This document shows, piece by piece, positions 48,200 through 55,421 of a stretch of DNA of 64,000 bases. The notes beneath the pieces are model-generated. The model was not told the origin of the DNA. It saw nothing but the letters and a program-made list of their open reading frames with translations, and ran no database searches. The stretch comes from Avibacterium paragallinarum (lineage in GTDB: Bacteria > Pseudomonadota > Gammaproteobacteria > Enterobacterales > Pasteurellaceae), in the NCBI RefSeq assembly GCF_900450705.1, contig NZ_UGHK01000002.1, positions 1,554,970 through 1,618,969 of the forward strand, read 5' to 3'. Position 1 is the first letter of the stretch; each line of letters opens with the position of its first letter. The position numbers were made by a program, and so were the translations under genes.

Positions 48200-48442
48200 T
48201 TAATCCTGTGGTGCTGAATGTAAGGTATAAACGGCAATCCCTTTGTGCTTTACGCCTGCGTGATCGATTTCGTCTTGCTTGCTGGTGGAAATGTCGTAAC
48301 CTTTCTCCCGTAGTTCCATAATTCGCGGGGCTGGGCTACAAATGCCCATTGCTCTAAATTCCAGTGTAGAACAAGAGCCTTTTTTTAATCGCTGAATAAT
48401 CGCGATTTGTTGCGATTGGCGGCTGGTGTTGGTGAGTTGCAT
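48200..48442 (-). CDS. Helix-turn-helix domain protein (HTH_39-like)
   Basis: The 80-residue protein reads SRQSQQIAIIQRLKKGSCSTLEFRAMGICSPAPRIMELREKGYDIST, the pattern of the small HTH_39 family found in phages of gammaproteobacteria, where the helix-turn-helix is followed by a short beta wing (KGIAVYTL). It is probably a small regulator of the element. It lies downstream of the alpA-like gene. Confidence 0.75.
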   Translation of the reverse strand: MQLTNTSRQSQQIAIIQRLKKGSCSTLEFRAMGICSPAPRIMELREKGYDISTSKQDEIDHAGVKHKGIAVYTLHSAPQD

Positions 48443-48504
48443 TATTTCTCCTAAGTTTACTTTGAATAATTGGAGTCCATAAAAAAGGAAAATTATTAGC
48501 TGAA

Positions 48505-48687
48505 TTACTCGCTAAGGCTTGCAAGATAAGCTTTTACGCTACTTTCAGGGTATCGGCTCGCAGTGCCAATTTTTACCCGTTTTAATTTGCCTGCACGAAC
48601 AAGGCGATCGACGGTTGAGCGTGAGCCAATGCCTAAATCAGTGAGTTCTTTTTGTGTGTAGAGTTTTTCGATTGGTTGATTTTCCAT
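48505..48687 (-). CDS. alpA: AlpA-family excisionase/transcriptional activator
   Basis: AlpA-type proteins are small MerR-like DNA-binding proteins that activate integrase or excision genes in P4-like elements and PICIs. The ATG at 48687 gives 60 residues: IEKLYTQKELTDLGIGSRSTVDRLVRAGKLKRVKIGTASRYPESSVKAYL, the full winged-helix pattern. An upstream reading to 48729 is possible but lacks support. It heads the leftward regulatory genes, behind a terminator for the preceding gene, so it has its own promoter. Confidence 0.85.
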   Translation of the reverse strand: MENQPIEKLYTQKELTDLGIGSRSTVDRLVRAGKLKRVKIGTASRYPESSVKAYLASLSE

Positions 48688-48835
48688 AACTTCCCCTTTA
48701 GTGTGATAGTGATATGGTTCTGGGTTCACCCTCGTAAGTCTTGGGCTTGGTGGGGATTATGGAAAAGGTGGAAATTTGCTTCAATTAGTTGATTTTTAAA
48801 TTAAAAATTCGTTTTTAAATAAAGCTTAATTAAAA

Positions 48836-48870
48836 AGAAAAAGCCCCTAATTTGAAAATCTTAGGGGCTT
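48836..48870 (-). terminator. Terminator of the coiled-coil gene
   Basis: AAGCCCCTAA (48841-48850) pairs with TTAGGGGCTT (48861-48870), with T-rich sequence following on the minus strand. Confidence 0.85.
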
Positions 48871-48881
48871 GTTTGAAAAGG

Positions 48882-49808
48882 CTATTTCTGTTTGGGTGGG
48901 AATGGTGATTTGTTGTTTATCCTTAACTTTTCATCAATTAACCGATCAAAAGTTGGATATTGAATATCTGCCTGCCTTATCCCTTTTTCTCTTAAATCAG
49001 CATTGAGAGCCTCAAAAAGTGCATTTCTGCTTTGATAGTTAGGATAACAATTCATCACTAACAATGAGAATAAGTCTCTTTTGGCTTGGCTTATTCTACT
49101 GTCTTGATTAGCTATGGTTTGGTTTAATGGATTTTTATTCTGTTGAAGCTGTTTAATTTGAGCTTCTAGTTCTTTAATGTAATTATCTTTATTTTTTATT
49201 ATTGCGCTTTGATCAAGTTGAAAAATTTGAGTTTTTTCTGATTGTTTAAGCTCTCTTGCTTTTTCTGCTATCTGTTCAAGTTGCCTTAATCTAACTAATG
49301 TTTCTCTAAGGTTTTCTTCGAGTTTTATATTCTCCGCTTCTAAACATAAATTTTGCTTTTCTAGCTCCGCTATTCTTGTTTCATCTTGATGTCGCTGATT
49401 AGAAGAACTTTTATCTTTTCTTTCAGTAGACGCAATACTTTGCAAACTAGGTAATGGCCATTCATAGCCATATTTTAGAGCAAATATTTCTGCGCTCTTT
49501 CTATCAATGCTTGCCTCAAAAATGCCATTAAACTCATCAAACGCGTGTATTTCTGAATTTGCCAGTTCTCCGTCTAATATTTTTTCTTCCAAGGTGTGAA
49601 GCATCGGGTAAAAATTTATATCATTAGAACTCACATAATTAGCTGGCGAAATGCCTTGAAATAATGCGATACACTCATAAAAATTAAGCGTTTTTCTTGG
49701 TAAATACGGCTTTAAATCACCTTGAACGATAACTTTCTTTTTTATGGCAACTCCTAACGCTTTTTCAATATCTGCTTTTTTAATTAAAAGATTATTTCTT
49801 AAATCCAT
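48882..49808 (-). CDS. Uncharacterised coiled-coil protein, 308 residues
   Basis: The N-terminal third is a folded region (LNFYECIALFQGISPANYV; FDEFNGIFEASIDRKSAEIFALKYGYEWP). Residues around 145-225 form a long coiled coil (ELEKQNLCLEAENIKLEENLRETLVRLRQLEQ). The last 75 residues are a separate domain (LFSLLVMNCYPNYQSRNALFEALNADLREKGI). The ATG at 49808 follows GGGGACGTT; a TTG further upstream overlaps the previous gene. It is in an operon with an 85-residue gene, downstream of an AAA ATPase. The function is not known; a defence or regulatory role is conceivable. Confidence 0.65.
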   Translation of the reverse strand: MDLRNNLLIKKADIEKALGVAIKKKVIVQGDLKPYLPRKTLNFYECIALFQGISPANYVSSNDINFYPMLHTLEEKILDGELANSEIHAFDEFNGIFEASIDRKSAEIFALKYGYEWPLPSLQSIASTERKDKSSSNQRHQDETRIAELEKQNLCLEAENIKLEENLRETLVRLRQLEQIAEKARELKQSEKTQIFQLDQSAIIKNKDNYIKELEAQIKQLQQNKNPLNQTIANQDSRISQAKRDLFSLLVMNCYPNYQSRNALFEALNADLREKGIRQADIQYPTFDRLIDEKLRINNKSPFPPKQK

Positions 49809-49819
49809 AACGTCCCCGT

Positions 49820-50077
49820 TCAAAATGGAATATCATCAATACTTTCTAAGTAGTCTTTTAACCTTATATCAAGAGCTTTTAATAAAGCCGGTTCGGTTGA
49901 TTTGATTATTCTCGGTTTTATTCCAGATATTTTTTCATAAAGATAGCAATCTGTGTGTAAGGTTCTAATTAAGTCCCTAAGTGCTTTTTCTCTATCGTTT
50001 CCATTAAAAGGTAAAGCCCATTCTATAAGCTCTTCAATAGAAATAAATTGGTTTTGAATATCTGAGGCTTCACCCAT
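49820..50077 (-). CDS. Uncharacterised small protein, 85 residues
   Basis: An acidic helical protein (IEELIEWALPFNGNDREKALRDLIRTLHTDCYLYEKISGIKPRIIKS) starting MGEASDIQNQF. It lies 11 bases before the likely start of the coiled-coil gene and may be its partner. About 130 bases separate it from the ATPase upstream; these contain inverted repeats (CCCTATTTG with CAAATAGGG; AGTGCAAC with GTTGCACT), so the unit may have its own structured leader. Confidence 0.6.
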   Translation of the reverse strand: MGEASDIQNQFISIEELIEWALPFNGNDREKALRDLIRTLHTDCYLYEKISGIKPRIIKSTEPALLKALDIRLKDYLESIDDIPF

Positions 50078-50211
50078 AAAAACGCCCCTATGCGTTGCCC
50101 TATTTGTTGGTGGAAGTGCAACAGAAAAGCAAATAGGGTTACTTTCTTTTCAATGCGGTTAATTACGCCGTATCTAGTTGCACTTGATTTTAGTTATTAA
50201 GAAAAAGTGAA

Positions 50212-51321
50212 TTACTGATTTTCATCAACGCAATTTTCTTTTACCCACGTTAAAAAATGCGGGTTATTGATTTTTATTGCCTTGCTAATATCTCTTGTAA
50301 CTAACTCTTTTTTCTCTAGCTTTCTAATTTGCCCTTGAATAGTGCTTGTGCTGACTTCATCAACGCCAATTTTTCGGGCTAAAAGCTCCCGTGTTGCTTT
50401 CTTGTAAGGGGTTGAATTTCCGCCCGCAATCAATTTTAAAATTTCGCGTTCTAATAGGCTTAATTTGCCCCATTCTTGGCGTGTTTCGCTTAATTCCGCC
50501 ATTTGTGACAAGCGATATTGTGCCGCCTGTTCTAGCGTTAAATCGGGGTTGATAATCATATCCTGAGCAATTGAACGCATATATAGCGGCGTAAAATGAA
50601 AATGTTCAAAAAACCGATAGAAATCGGCTTTATTAATCTGCTTGCCTGTTCGTGCGTGATAAACATCGGCTAAAAAATCAGTAAACGCCTTGCCAAGGTG
50701 TGGGAAGTCGATAGCGTGGGCAAAGTGAAAAAACGGGGCTTTATTGTCATTAAACATTAAGCGTAAACCGTTCGTACTGCTCCCCGTGAAAATCACTTTG
50801 ATTTTACTTTGATTAATATCTAGCCCCGTCCGCAAGGATTGAATAAAGTCGTTATTCCCTTTCTCCCGTGCCAGCTCTTGCACTTCATCAAGCAACATTA
50901 AAATCGGCTTTTTCGATTTTTCCGCCAATTCGTTAATCAATCCTACAGCGGTAACAGATAACGCCGTTTTAGGGTTTTCTAACTCAATGCCAACGCCTAG
51001 CACATCAACGCTTTTTAATTGCTTAAGTGCTTGAGTAAACTTATTCGCTCCGCTCGTTACGTCCGCCAAAAACTGCAATAATTGAGCATTAAACGCCTTT
51101 TTAATTTCACCTTCTGATTTTTCCATAAAGCTAAAATAAAACACATTAAAGCCCATTTCTTCCGCCATTGGCTTAATATCATTTAATAGAAATTGTGTTT
51201 TACCCATTCGACGCGGTGCGAACAAGGTCAAAGCGTGCATAATCCCATCTTTCAAGCTGGTTAAAAGACGGCTAGCAAGCTCTGTTCTTGGAAAATAAAG
51301 CGGATCGTTCATAGATAGCAT
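50212..51321 (-). CDS. AAA ATPase with C-terminal winged helix
   Basis: A P-loop ATPase of the archaeal/STAND-like group: Walker A FAPRRMGKTQFLL near residue 33, Walker B PILMLLDEVQEL near residue 140, and VIFTGSSTNGLRLM (sensor) near residue 182. The last 90 residues look like a winged helix (LSLLEREILKLIAGGNSTPYKKATRELLARKIGVDEVSTSTIQGQIRKLEKKELV). The ATG at 51312 (MNDPLYFPR) is an alternative start. A perfect palindrome just upstream suggests autoregulation. Such ATPases are common on mobile elements; the activity is unknown. Confidence 0.78.
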   Translation of the reverse strand: MLSMNDPLYFPRTELASRLLTSLKDGIMHALTLFAPRRMGKTQFLLNDIKPMAEEMGFNVFYFSFMEKSEGEIKKAFNAQLLQFLADVTSGANKFTQALKQLKSVDVLGVGIELENPKTALSVTAVGLINELAEKSKKPILMLLDEVQELAREKGNNDFIQSLRTGLDINQSKIKVIFTGSSTNGLRLMFNDNKAPFFHFAHAIDFPHLGKAFTDFLADVYHARTGKQINKADFYRFFEHFHFTPLYMRSIAQDMIINPDLTLEQAAQYRLSQMAELSETRQEWGKLSLLEREILKLIAGGNSTPYKKATRELLARKIGVDEVSTSTIQGQIRKLEKKELVTRDISKAIKINNPHFLTWVKENCVDENQ

Positions 51322-51331
51322 TTTTATACAA

Positions 51332-51354
51332 AATTATACTCAAAGAGTATAATT
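51332..51354. promoter_or_regulatory. Palindromic operator upstream of the ATPase
   Basis: AATTATACTC, AAA, GAGTATAATT form a perfect 23-bp palindrome 11 bases before the start; it contains TATAAT on both strands, so a bound protein would cover the -10 region. Confidence 0.65.
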
Positions 51355-51453
51355 ATACATCGCTAATATAATTCTGTATATTTTGTTTCTCGCTGTGTCT
51401 GATTGCCTCTCAATGGGTCAAAATTTAGCAAAAAACTGTGGTTTTGTCCAGTA

Positions 51454-51541
51454 AATAAAAAAGCCTCACCAAAAGGCAAGGCTTTCTAATCAGTAAATGC
51501 GGTTTTAGTATTGGTGGATCAGAATATCCGCACTAATCCCC
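51454..51541. repeat. Left copy of the 86-88 bp cargo repeat
   Basis: Almost identical to 54701-54787. It contains a minus-strand terminator (GCCTTGCC with GGTGAGGC) and the codons GISADILIHQY plus stop, the last residues of HigA. Here no higA is attached; the fic gene ends inside the repeat. Confidence 0.88.
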
Positions 51542-52864
51542 CTTTAATCTCTCAATTAAATCATTCGGGGCAATGTAAAAAATTGCTCTTCCGCTTTTTA
51601 TTACCCCCAATAATTCAAAGTTAAGCAATGCATTTAAATCACTTCTTGCGGTATTTTCTGAAATGCCTAGTTCATTACTTACCTCTTTAGCGGTAAATAT
51701 TGCTCCGCTTTCCTTTACAGCTTTCTGCAAGATTTGAATTTGTCTTCTATTGAATTTAACTTGTTTTTTTGTAGTAAATGCGACAATTGCCCCGCTAAAT
51801 GCTTTGAAATTCCGTTGTTTGTTATTAATATAACTCTCTAATTCTAAAATTGCCCGCTTGATAGTTTCCGCCTGATGATAAATAAAATAAGTCATATCTA
51901 AATCATCAGTTTCAGTATAAATAAACGCCCTTGCGTATTTTGCCGGGGCAACCTTAAGCAATCTACTAATTGATACATATTCAAAAAGCCAATAGCCACT
52001 TTTTAGCATATACCAATAAAAAATAGCTCTTGCCGTTCTCCCGTTTCCATCGCCAAAAGGATGAATATATCCAATAAGAAAATGAAGAATAATCGCCTTA
52101 ATCACGGGGTGAATAAAATCGCCACTTTCACCACTATGCGACGTATTGGCAAAATCGCATAATGCTTGAATTAATTCAGATATTTCCGTGTGCTTCGGTG
52201 GTTGGTGAATAATATTGCCATCATAATCCGCAATATGAATCTCATCATCGGATCTGAATTGCCCTGATACGGCATTATTTTCTATTGCGTTATTTGTCGC
52301 GGTGCGGTGCATTGCTAAAATCATTTCAGGTGTGAGCGGGCTATCTTTTAACGCTAACGCCTCTTTCATTAAAAGATAATTATTCACAATCATAATCTCA
52401 TCTTTCGTTTTTGGCTTTCTCTCGCTCCTTAACATCTCTTTTGCAACCTTTCGCGTTGTTGAAGCCCCTTCTAGCTGTGCGGAACTAATCGCCTCTTCCA
52501 TAATCAAAGACTTCAATAAAAATGCACTTTGTTCTACTTTGCCTAGTCCTGCTAAATTGCTTGCTCCAATGCTTCCGCCCGTTGTTTTATCTATGAAATG
52601 CAACAAAGACAGTAAAGATTTAGGGGTAGCATAAGAAAATACCTCTGATCCTATTTGCAAAGGTGAAAGCAGTGCGGCTCTACTCAATTTTGTGCCAAGC
52701 CACGCAAGTTCTGCTTCCCTGGCATATTTATATTTTATTTTATGCCAGTGTAAATATCGCCCCTTTTCGTCGGTCGGCTTATATTTTCCAAGTGATAGAA
52801 TTTGCGATTTATCCCAAGAGCGGTTAAATAGCTCCTCTATTGGTTTAGGTTTTGATATTTTCAT
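51533..52864 (-). CDS. Fic-domain protein (class II, AMPylation type)
   Basis: Fic proteins transfer AMP or related groups to target proteins. The complete active-site motif HPFGDGNGRTAR lies near residues 270-281, and the inhibitory motif SAQLEG near residue 130 precedes it, which places the protein in the self-inhibited class II. The C-terminal 80 residues form a winged helix (FNRRQIQILQKAVKESGAIFTAKEVSNELGISENTARSDLNALLNFELL), as in several Fic regulators. No separate antitoxin gene is adjacent. The 3' end enters the 86-88 bp repeat. Confidence 0.92.
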   Translation of the reverse strand: MKISKPKPIEELFNRSWDKSQILSLGKYKPTDEKGRYLHWHKIKYKYAREAELAWLGTKLSRAALLSPLQIGSEVFSYATPKSLLSLLHFIDKTTGGSIGASNLAGLGKVEQSAFLLKSLIMEEAISSAQLEGASTTRKVAKEMLRSERKPKTKDEIMIVNNYLLMKEALALKDSPLTPEMILAMHRTATNNAIENNAVSGQFRSDDEIHIADYDGNIIHQPPKHTEISELIQALCDFANTSHSGESGDFIHPVIKAIILHFLIGYIHPFGDGNGRTARAIFYWYMLKSGYWLFEYVSISRLLKVAPAKYARAFIYTETDDLDMTYFIYHQAETIKRAILELESYINNKQRNFKAFSGAIVAFTTKKQVKFNRRQIQILQKAVKESGAIFTAKEVSNELGISENTARSDLNALLNFELLGVIKSGRAIFYIAPNDLIERLKGD

Positions 52865-53166
52865 AATAAAACAAGCTCAAAATTTTAAGATTGCGTTTAG
52901 TTAATCATAAAAACGTTTTTTTGTCTATTTTGAACGTAGTAAAAATACATCACAAAACTAACCGCACTTTCACCATTCCGCCACAAGACAAAGGCTGTTT
53001 TTTTAAACAATTATTTCAGGCGTGAAAAGAGATTTTTTTACTAAAAAAAGTGGTGGAATAGTTGATTTATATTACTTATAATATATATAATATAAACCAT
53101 CTAGCAAGGGCTAGATACAGCAAACCCCACGCTGTTCAGAGTGGGGCATACAATAGGAACTAGAAG
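52865..53166. other. Region upstream of the small hydrophobic peptide
   Basis: No gene seen apart from control elements. It holds an uptake signal near 52970, a strong plus-strand promoter (53062-53091) and the 5' leader of the small peptide with a short hairpin (CTAGC with GCTAG) at its start. Confidence 0.6.
53062..53091 (+). promoter_or_regulatory. Promoter of the Ibs-like toxin mRNA
   Basis: TTGATT (53062-53067) and TATAAT (53086-53091) are 18 bases apart. Transcription would start near 53098, leaving a leader of about 70 bases before the peptide. Confidence 0.65.
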
Positions 53167-53269
53167 ATGAAAACTTACCAAATCATCATTCTAGTTATCT
53201 TACTAGTAATCAGCAATTATGCTTACTAGTTGATAACTTAAGTCCTAGCGACGGGCTGGTCGCTAGGCA
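53125..53269 (-). ncRNA. Candidate Sib-like antisense RNA
   Basis: A minus-strand promoter at 53276-53304 would start an RNA near 53269 that is complementary to the whole peptide gene. It would end at the hairpin CCCCAC / GTGGGG (53125-53146) followed by TTTGCTG. The length of about 145 bases and the complete overlap match Sib RNAs of E. coli. The prediction is from sequence only. Confidence 0.6.
53167..53229 (+). CDS. Ibs-like type I toxin peptide, 20 residues
   Basis: The frame encodes MKTYQIIILVILLVIS followed by NYAY and a stop. The core is nearly the same as E. coli IbsA (IILVILLVIS then FQAY), a membrane-damaging toxin. The ribosome site region TAGGAACT (53154-53161) is complementary to AGTTCCTA (53269-53276) beyond the stop, so the mRNA could fold into a closed form. 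A strong 9-bp hairpin, CCTAGCGAC / GTCGCTAGG (53244-53267), follows the gene. An antisense RNA promoter faces it. Together these are the marks of a type I toxin-antitoxin locus. Confidence 0.75.
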   Translation: MKTYQIIILVILLVISNYAY

Positions 53270-53275
53270 GTTCCT

Positions 53276-53304
53276 ACTATAAACCGCATTAAGTTAGAAA
53301 TCAA
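53276..53304 (-). promoter_or_regulatory. Promoter of the antisense RNA
   Basis: On the minus strand TTGATT (53304-53299) and TATAGT (53281-53276) are exactly 17 bases apart, stronger than the toxin mRNA promoter in spacing. Confidence 0.68.
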
Positions 53305-53332
53305 CTTAAACAACATTTAAAAGAGGTAAAAA

Positions 53333-53548
53333 ATGGCAAACGCAATGACTGAACATAGTAAAAAACTCAGAGCAAAAACAGCGGCAGAATGGAACAAAAG
53401 ACAACGAGAAGCGGGGCTTGTCGTAAAAGTTGGCTTTGTATTACCCAAAGAAACCGCCGACCAATTGGCGGAAATCGCAGAAAAATTAGGCGTAAGCCGC
53501 ACTAAAGCAATTTCTATAATGTGTGAAAAATTCTCAAAAGAATTATAG
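53333..53548 (+). CDS. Ribbon-helix-helix / RepB-like small regulator
   Basis: The 71-residue protein has a basic N-terminus (MTEHSKKLRAKTAAEWNKRQREAG), then a strand and two helices (VVKVGFVLPKETADQLAEIAEKLGVSRTKAISIMCEKF), the ribbon-helix-helix pattern seen in small DNA-binding regulators and RepB-type replication regulators. AGAGGT precedes its ATG. It is one of few plus-strand genes of the island and could share a transcript with the Ibs-like peptide. Confidence 0.7.
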   Translation: MANAMTEHSKKLRAKTAAEWNKRQREAGLVVKVGFVLPKETADQLAEIAEKLGVSRTKAISIMCEKFSKEL

Positions 53549-53563
53549 AAAATCAAAGAATAA

Positions 53564-53584
53564 AAACGCCTGTTATAGGCGTTT
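53564..53584. terminator. Two-way terminator
   Basis: AAACGCC and GGCGTTT form a hairpin with A before and T after, lying between the convergent RHH and PanT-like genes, whose ends it can serve both. Confidence 0.8.
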
Positions 53585-53960
53585 ATTTTAAATATTTCTG
53601 ACTAGGTAAATTAAAAGGTGGGTGCGGTGAATAGTCAATGATACGGATTTCATCACCTAATAACTGATAGTGTAAAACATATTCTGATGTCCTTTCCCCG
53701 TACGTTTTTCGCGTGTTGTATTGCTTTATTCCTATATGGTAATGCCATAAATTATGCGTATTTGCATAACTTACTTTTTCTAAAAACTTCGGATCGTTTT
53801 TGTCTACATCATTTGATTTTTTATTAAGCCCCTCTAGTGCAATAAATCCATTCTCTTTTATATGAGCGACGAACGCCGCGATTTTGTCTTTATCTTCCTC
53901 AGGAAAGTGCTGAAATTCTTTTAAAAATAACCGTCCAAAACTAATTTTAAACTTAGCCAT
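53583..53960 (-). CDS. Probable toxin, partner of the PanA-type antitoxin
   Basis: The 125-residue protein (MAKFKISFGRLFLKEFQHFPEEDKDKIAAFVAHIKENGF...) has a RelE-like alternation of strands and helices, with RKTYGERTSEYVLHYQLLGDEIRIIDYSP as the C-terminal sheet. Its start overlaps the end of the Panacea-domain gene by eight bases, the usual sign of a toxin-antitoxin pair. RNase or ribosome-dependent action is suggested by the fold only; catalytic residues cannot be assigned with confidence. Confidence 0.65.
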   Translation of the reverse strand: MAKFKISFGRLFLKEFQHFPEEDKDKIAAFVAHIKENGFIALEGLNKKSNDVDKNDPKFLEKVSYANTHNLWHYHIGIKQYNTRKTYGERTSEYVLHYQLLGDEIRIIDYSPHPPFNLPSQKYLK

Positions 53961-54621
53961 TTGCACTTAACCATTTTTTTATATTGCTTGCTGTTGTGAT
54001 ATTATTCGGCAAGGTTACCGCTTCAGCTTTTAAATGGCGTTCCATTCTTTCTAAATCAAAGTTAAACACCTCAGAATAGCTTTTTAGTTGTTCGCTGTTT
54101 TGACTATGCTCAATAAAGGCATCAAGGCAAATTTCATCATTGCGATTGGCTTCTTGCCATAAGCGATCGTGCGATTTGCTATTTAATTCAGCAAAAGAAA
54201 GGTTGCCATTCTCTGCAATAGCTTCATCTAAGCAAGCTATATCGCTCTGACTCAAATAATCGCTATTCTCGCTTCGCTTTGTCTTAACGCTAAATTCTTT
54301 GACCTCTAAAGCGGCTCTAATCGCTTCAATCATTTTAGGCGGCAAATAAATTGATTCACCTCTTGCCGCTTTCAAAAAATTATAGGCATTGCTTGCTACT
54401 GGTCCATTTTTCATTGCGATATAACTATCGCCTGTAATAAAACGCCCATTTCTCTCTAAATGCTTTCTATCCGCAAAAAACTGTATTTTAATAATATGAT
54501 AAATATCTTTAATCGGGCAACGGTTGGCAATATAAAGTAATGTTTCTAGTGCTTTTTCGCCATCAAAAACCATTTTAAACATATTCCCCCCCCCGCTTGT
54601 TTGAATTAAATCAACTGCCAT
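53953..54621 (-). CDS. Panacea-domain (DUF4065/SocA-like) antitoxin
   Basis: The domain is clear: EKALETLLYIANRCPIKDIYHIIKIQFFADRKHLERNGRFITGDSYIAMKNGPVASNAYNFL. PanA proteins are antitoxins that pair with many different toxins. Two starts are plausible. The ATG at 54621 (MAVDLIQTSGGGNMFKMVF) follows AGGTAGA closely and puts a run of nine G inside codons 10-13. The ATG at 54582 (MFKMVF) would use the G run as ribosome site. Either way, G-tract length would affect expression. A start at 54693 is less likely. Confidence 0.85.
   Translation of the reverse strand: MAVDLIQTSGGGNMFKMVFDGEKALETLLYIANRCPIKDIYHIIKIQFFADRKHLERNGRFITGDSYIAMKNGPVASNAYNFLKAARGESIYLPPKMIEAIRAALEVKEFSVKTKRSENSDYLSQSDIACLDEAIAENGNLSFAELNSKSHDRLWQEANRNDEICLDAFIEHSQNSEQLKSYSEVFNFDLERMERHLKAEAVTLPNNITTASNIKKWLSANG
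54586..54594 (-). repeat. Poly-G tract (9 G) at the PanA antitoxin start
   Basis: Nine C on the plus strand, nine G in the gene sense. The frame from 54621 is open as read. Confidence 0.85.
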
Positions 54622-54700
54622 TCTACCTAAATAACAACGAAAGGCAATTAATTTAATGCCCTTAGTGTATCTGCGTGTTTCTCGCTGTGTCAATCTATGA

Positions 54701-54787
54701 AATAAAAAGCCTCACCAAAAGGCAAGGCTTTCTAATCAGTAAACGCGGTTTTAGTATTGGTGGATCAGAATATCCGCACTAATCCCC
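54701..54787. repeat. Right copy of the 86-88 bp cargo repeat
   Basis: Almost identical to 51454-51541. Here it forms the true 3' end of higA and its terminator. A further 16 bases, TGTTTCTCGCTGTGTC, are also shared by both flanks (51384-51399 region and 54677-54692 region). Confidence 0.88.
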
Positions 54788-55110
54788 ATTTTTTTATTGA
54801 TATTTCTAATCATATTCAGGGTTAAAGGTCTGGTTTTATTGAAAATCTCATAAACGCGATTAGGTTTACCGATAATCTCGCCTAAGTCTTTAATTTCTAG
54901 CCCTTGCTGCTCCATTCTAAACTTAATCGCCTCTATTGGATCGGGCGGTTCTATTGGGTAGTGCTTCGCCTCGTAAGCCTCAATCAAAGCAAGCATTATT
55001 TCAAAATAATCTTGCTGTTCTTCTGTCATTTGCTCTAAATCAAAATAAGGCTCTATATTGCGTAACGCCGCTTGATAATCGGCTTCTGTTTTTATTGGTT
55101 TGATATTCAT
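54751..55110 (-). CDS. higA: HigA-type antitoxin
   Basis: HigA neutralises HigB and represses the operon. The 119-residue protein has the COG5499 layout: an acidic N-terminal region (DYQAALRNIEPYFDLEQMTEEQQDYFEIMLALIEAYEAKHYPI) and a C-terminal helix-turn-helix (GLEIKDLGEIIGKPNRVYEIFNKTRPLTLNMIRNINKKMGI). It follows higB by 11 bases. Its last codons lie in the cargo repeat, a second copy of which sits beside fic. Confidence 0.92.
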   Translation of the reverse strand: MNIKPIKTEADYQAALRNIEPYFDLEQMTEEQQDYFEIMLALIEAYEAKHYPIEPPDPIEAIKFRMEQQGLEIKDLGEIIGKPNRVYEIFNKTRPLTLNMIRNINKKMGISADILIHQY

Positions 55111-55121
55111 TTCTTCCCTCC

Positions 55122-55421
55122 TTATGGTTCAACGCTATCCGCTTTGATATTGTCATATTCTTTATGTGTGCCTATGAATTTGATGTAAATTGCACCCATT
55201 TGAAAAGCGATCGCCACAATTAAGCGATATTCATTGCCTTTAATGTTAAAAACAACGCGGCGATTTTTTAAAATGCTCGCATTACGATATTGTGCCTTTA
55301 TATCGTGAACGCTTTGCCAATTCGCTTTTTTCGCTTCTGCAATCCACGCTTTTAATGGCTGTTCTGTTTCTGGGTGCTTTTGATAGTAAGCGATTAATTT
55401 CGCTGTTGAGATAATTCGCAT
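55122..55421 (-). CDS. higB: HigB-type toxin (mRNA interferase)
   Basis: HigB is a RelE-like ribosome-dependent endonuclease. The 99-residue protein reads MRIISTAKLIAYYQKHPETEQPLKAWI...LKNRRVVFNIKGNEYRLIVAIAFQMGAIYIKFIGTHKEYDNI, the full family pattern including the terminal H-x-x-Y-D. I chose the ATG at 55421 with GAGGGAAGAA before it. Toxin-first order with higA is typical. The operon looks intact. Confidence 0.92.
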   Translation of the reverse strand: MRIISTAKLIAYYQKHPETEQPLKAWIAEAKKANWQSVHDIKAQYRNASILKNRRVVFNIKGNEYRLIVAIAFQMGAIYIKFIGTHKEYDNIKADSVEP

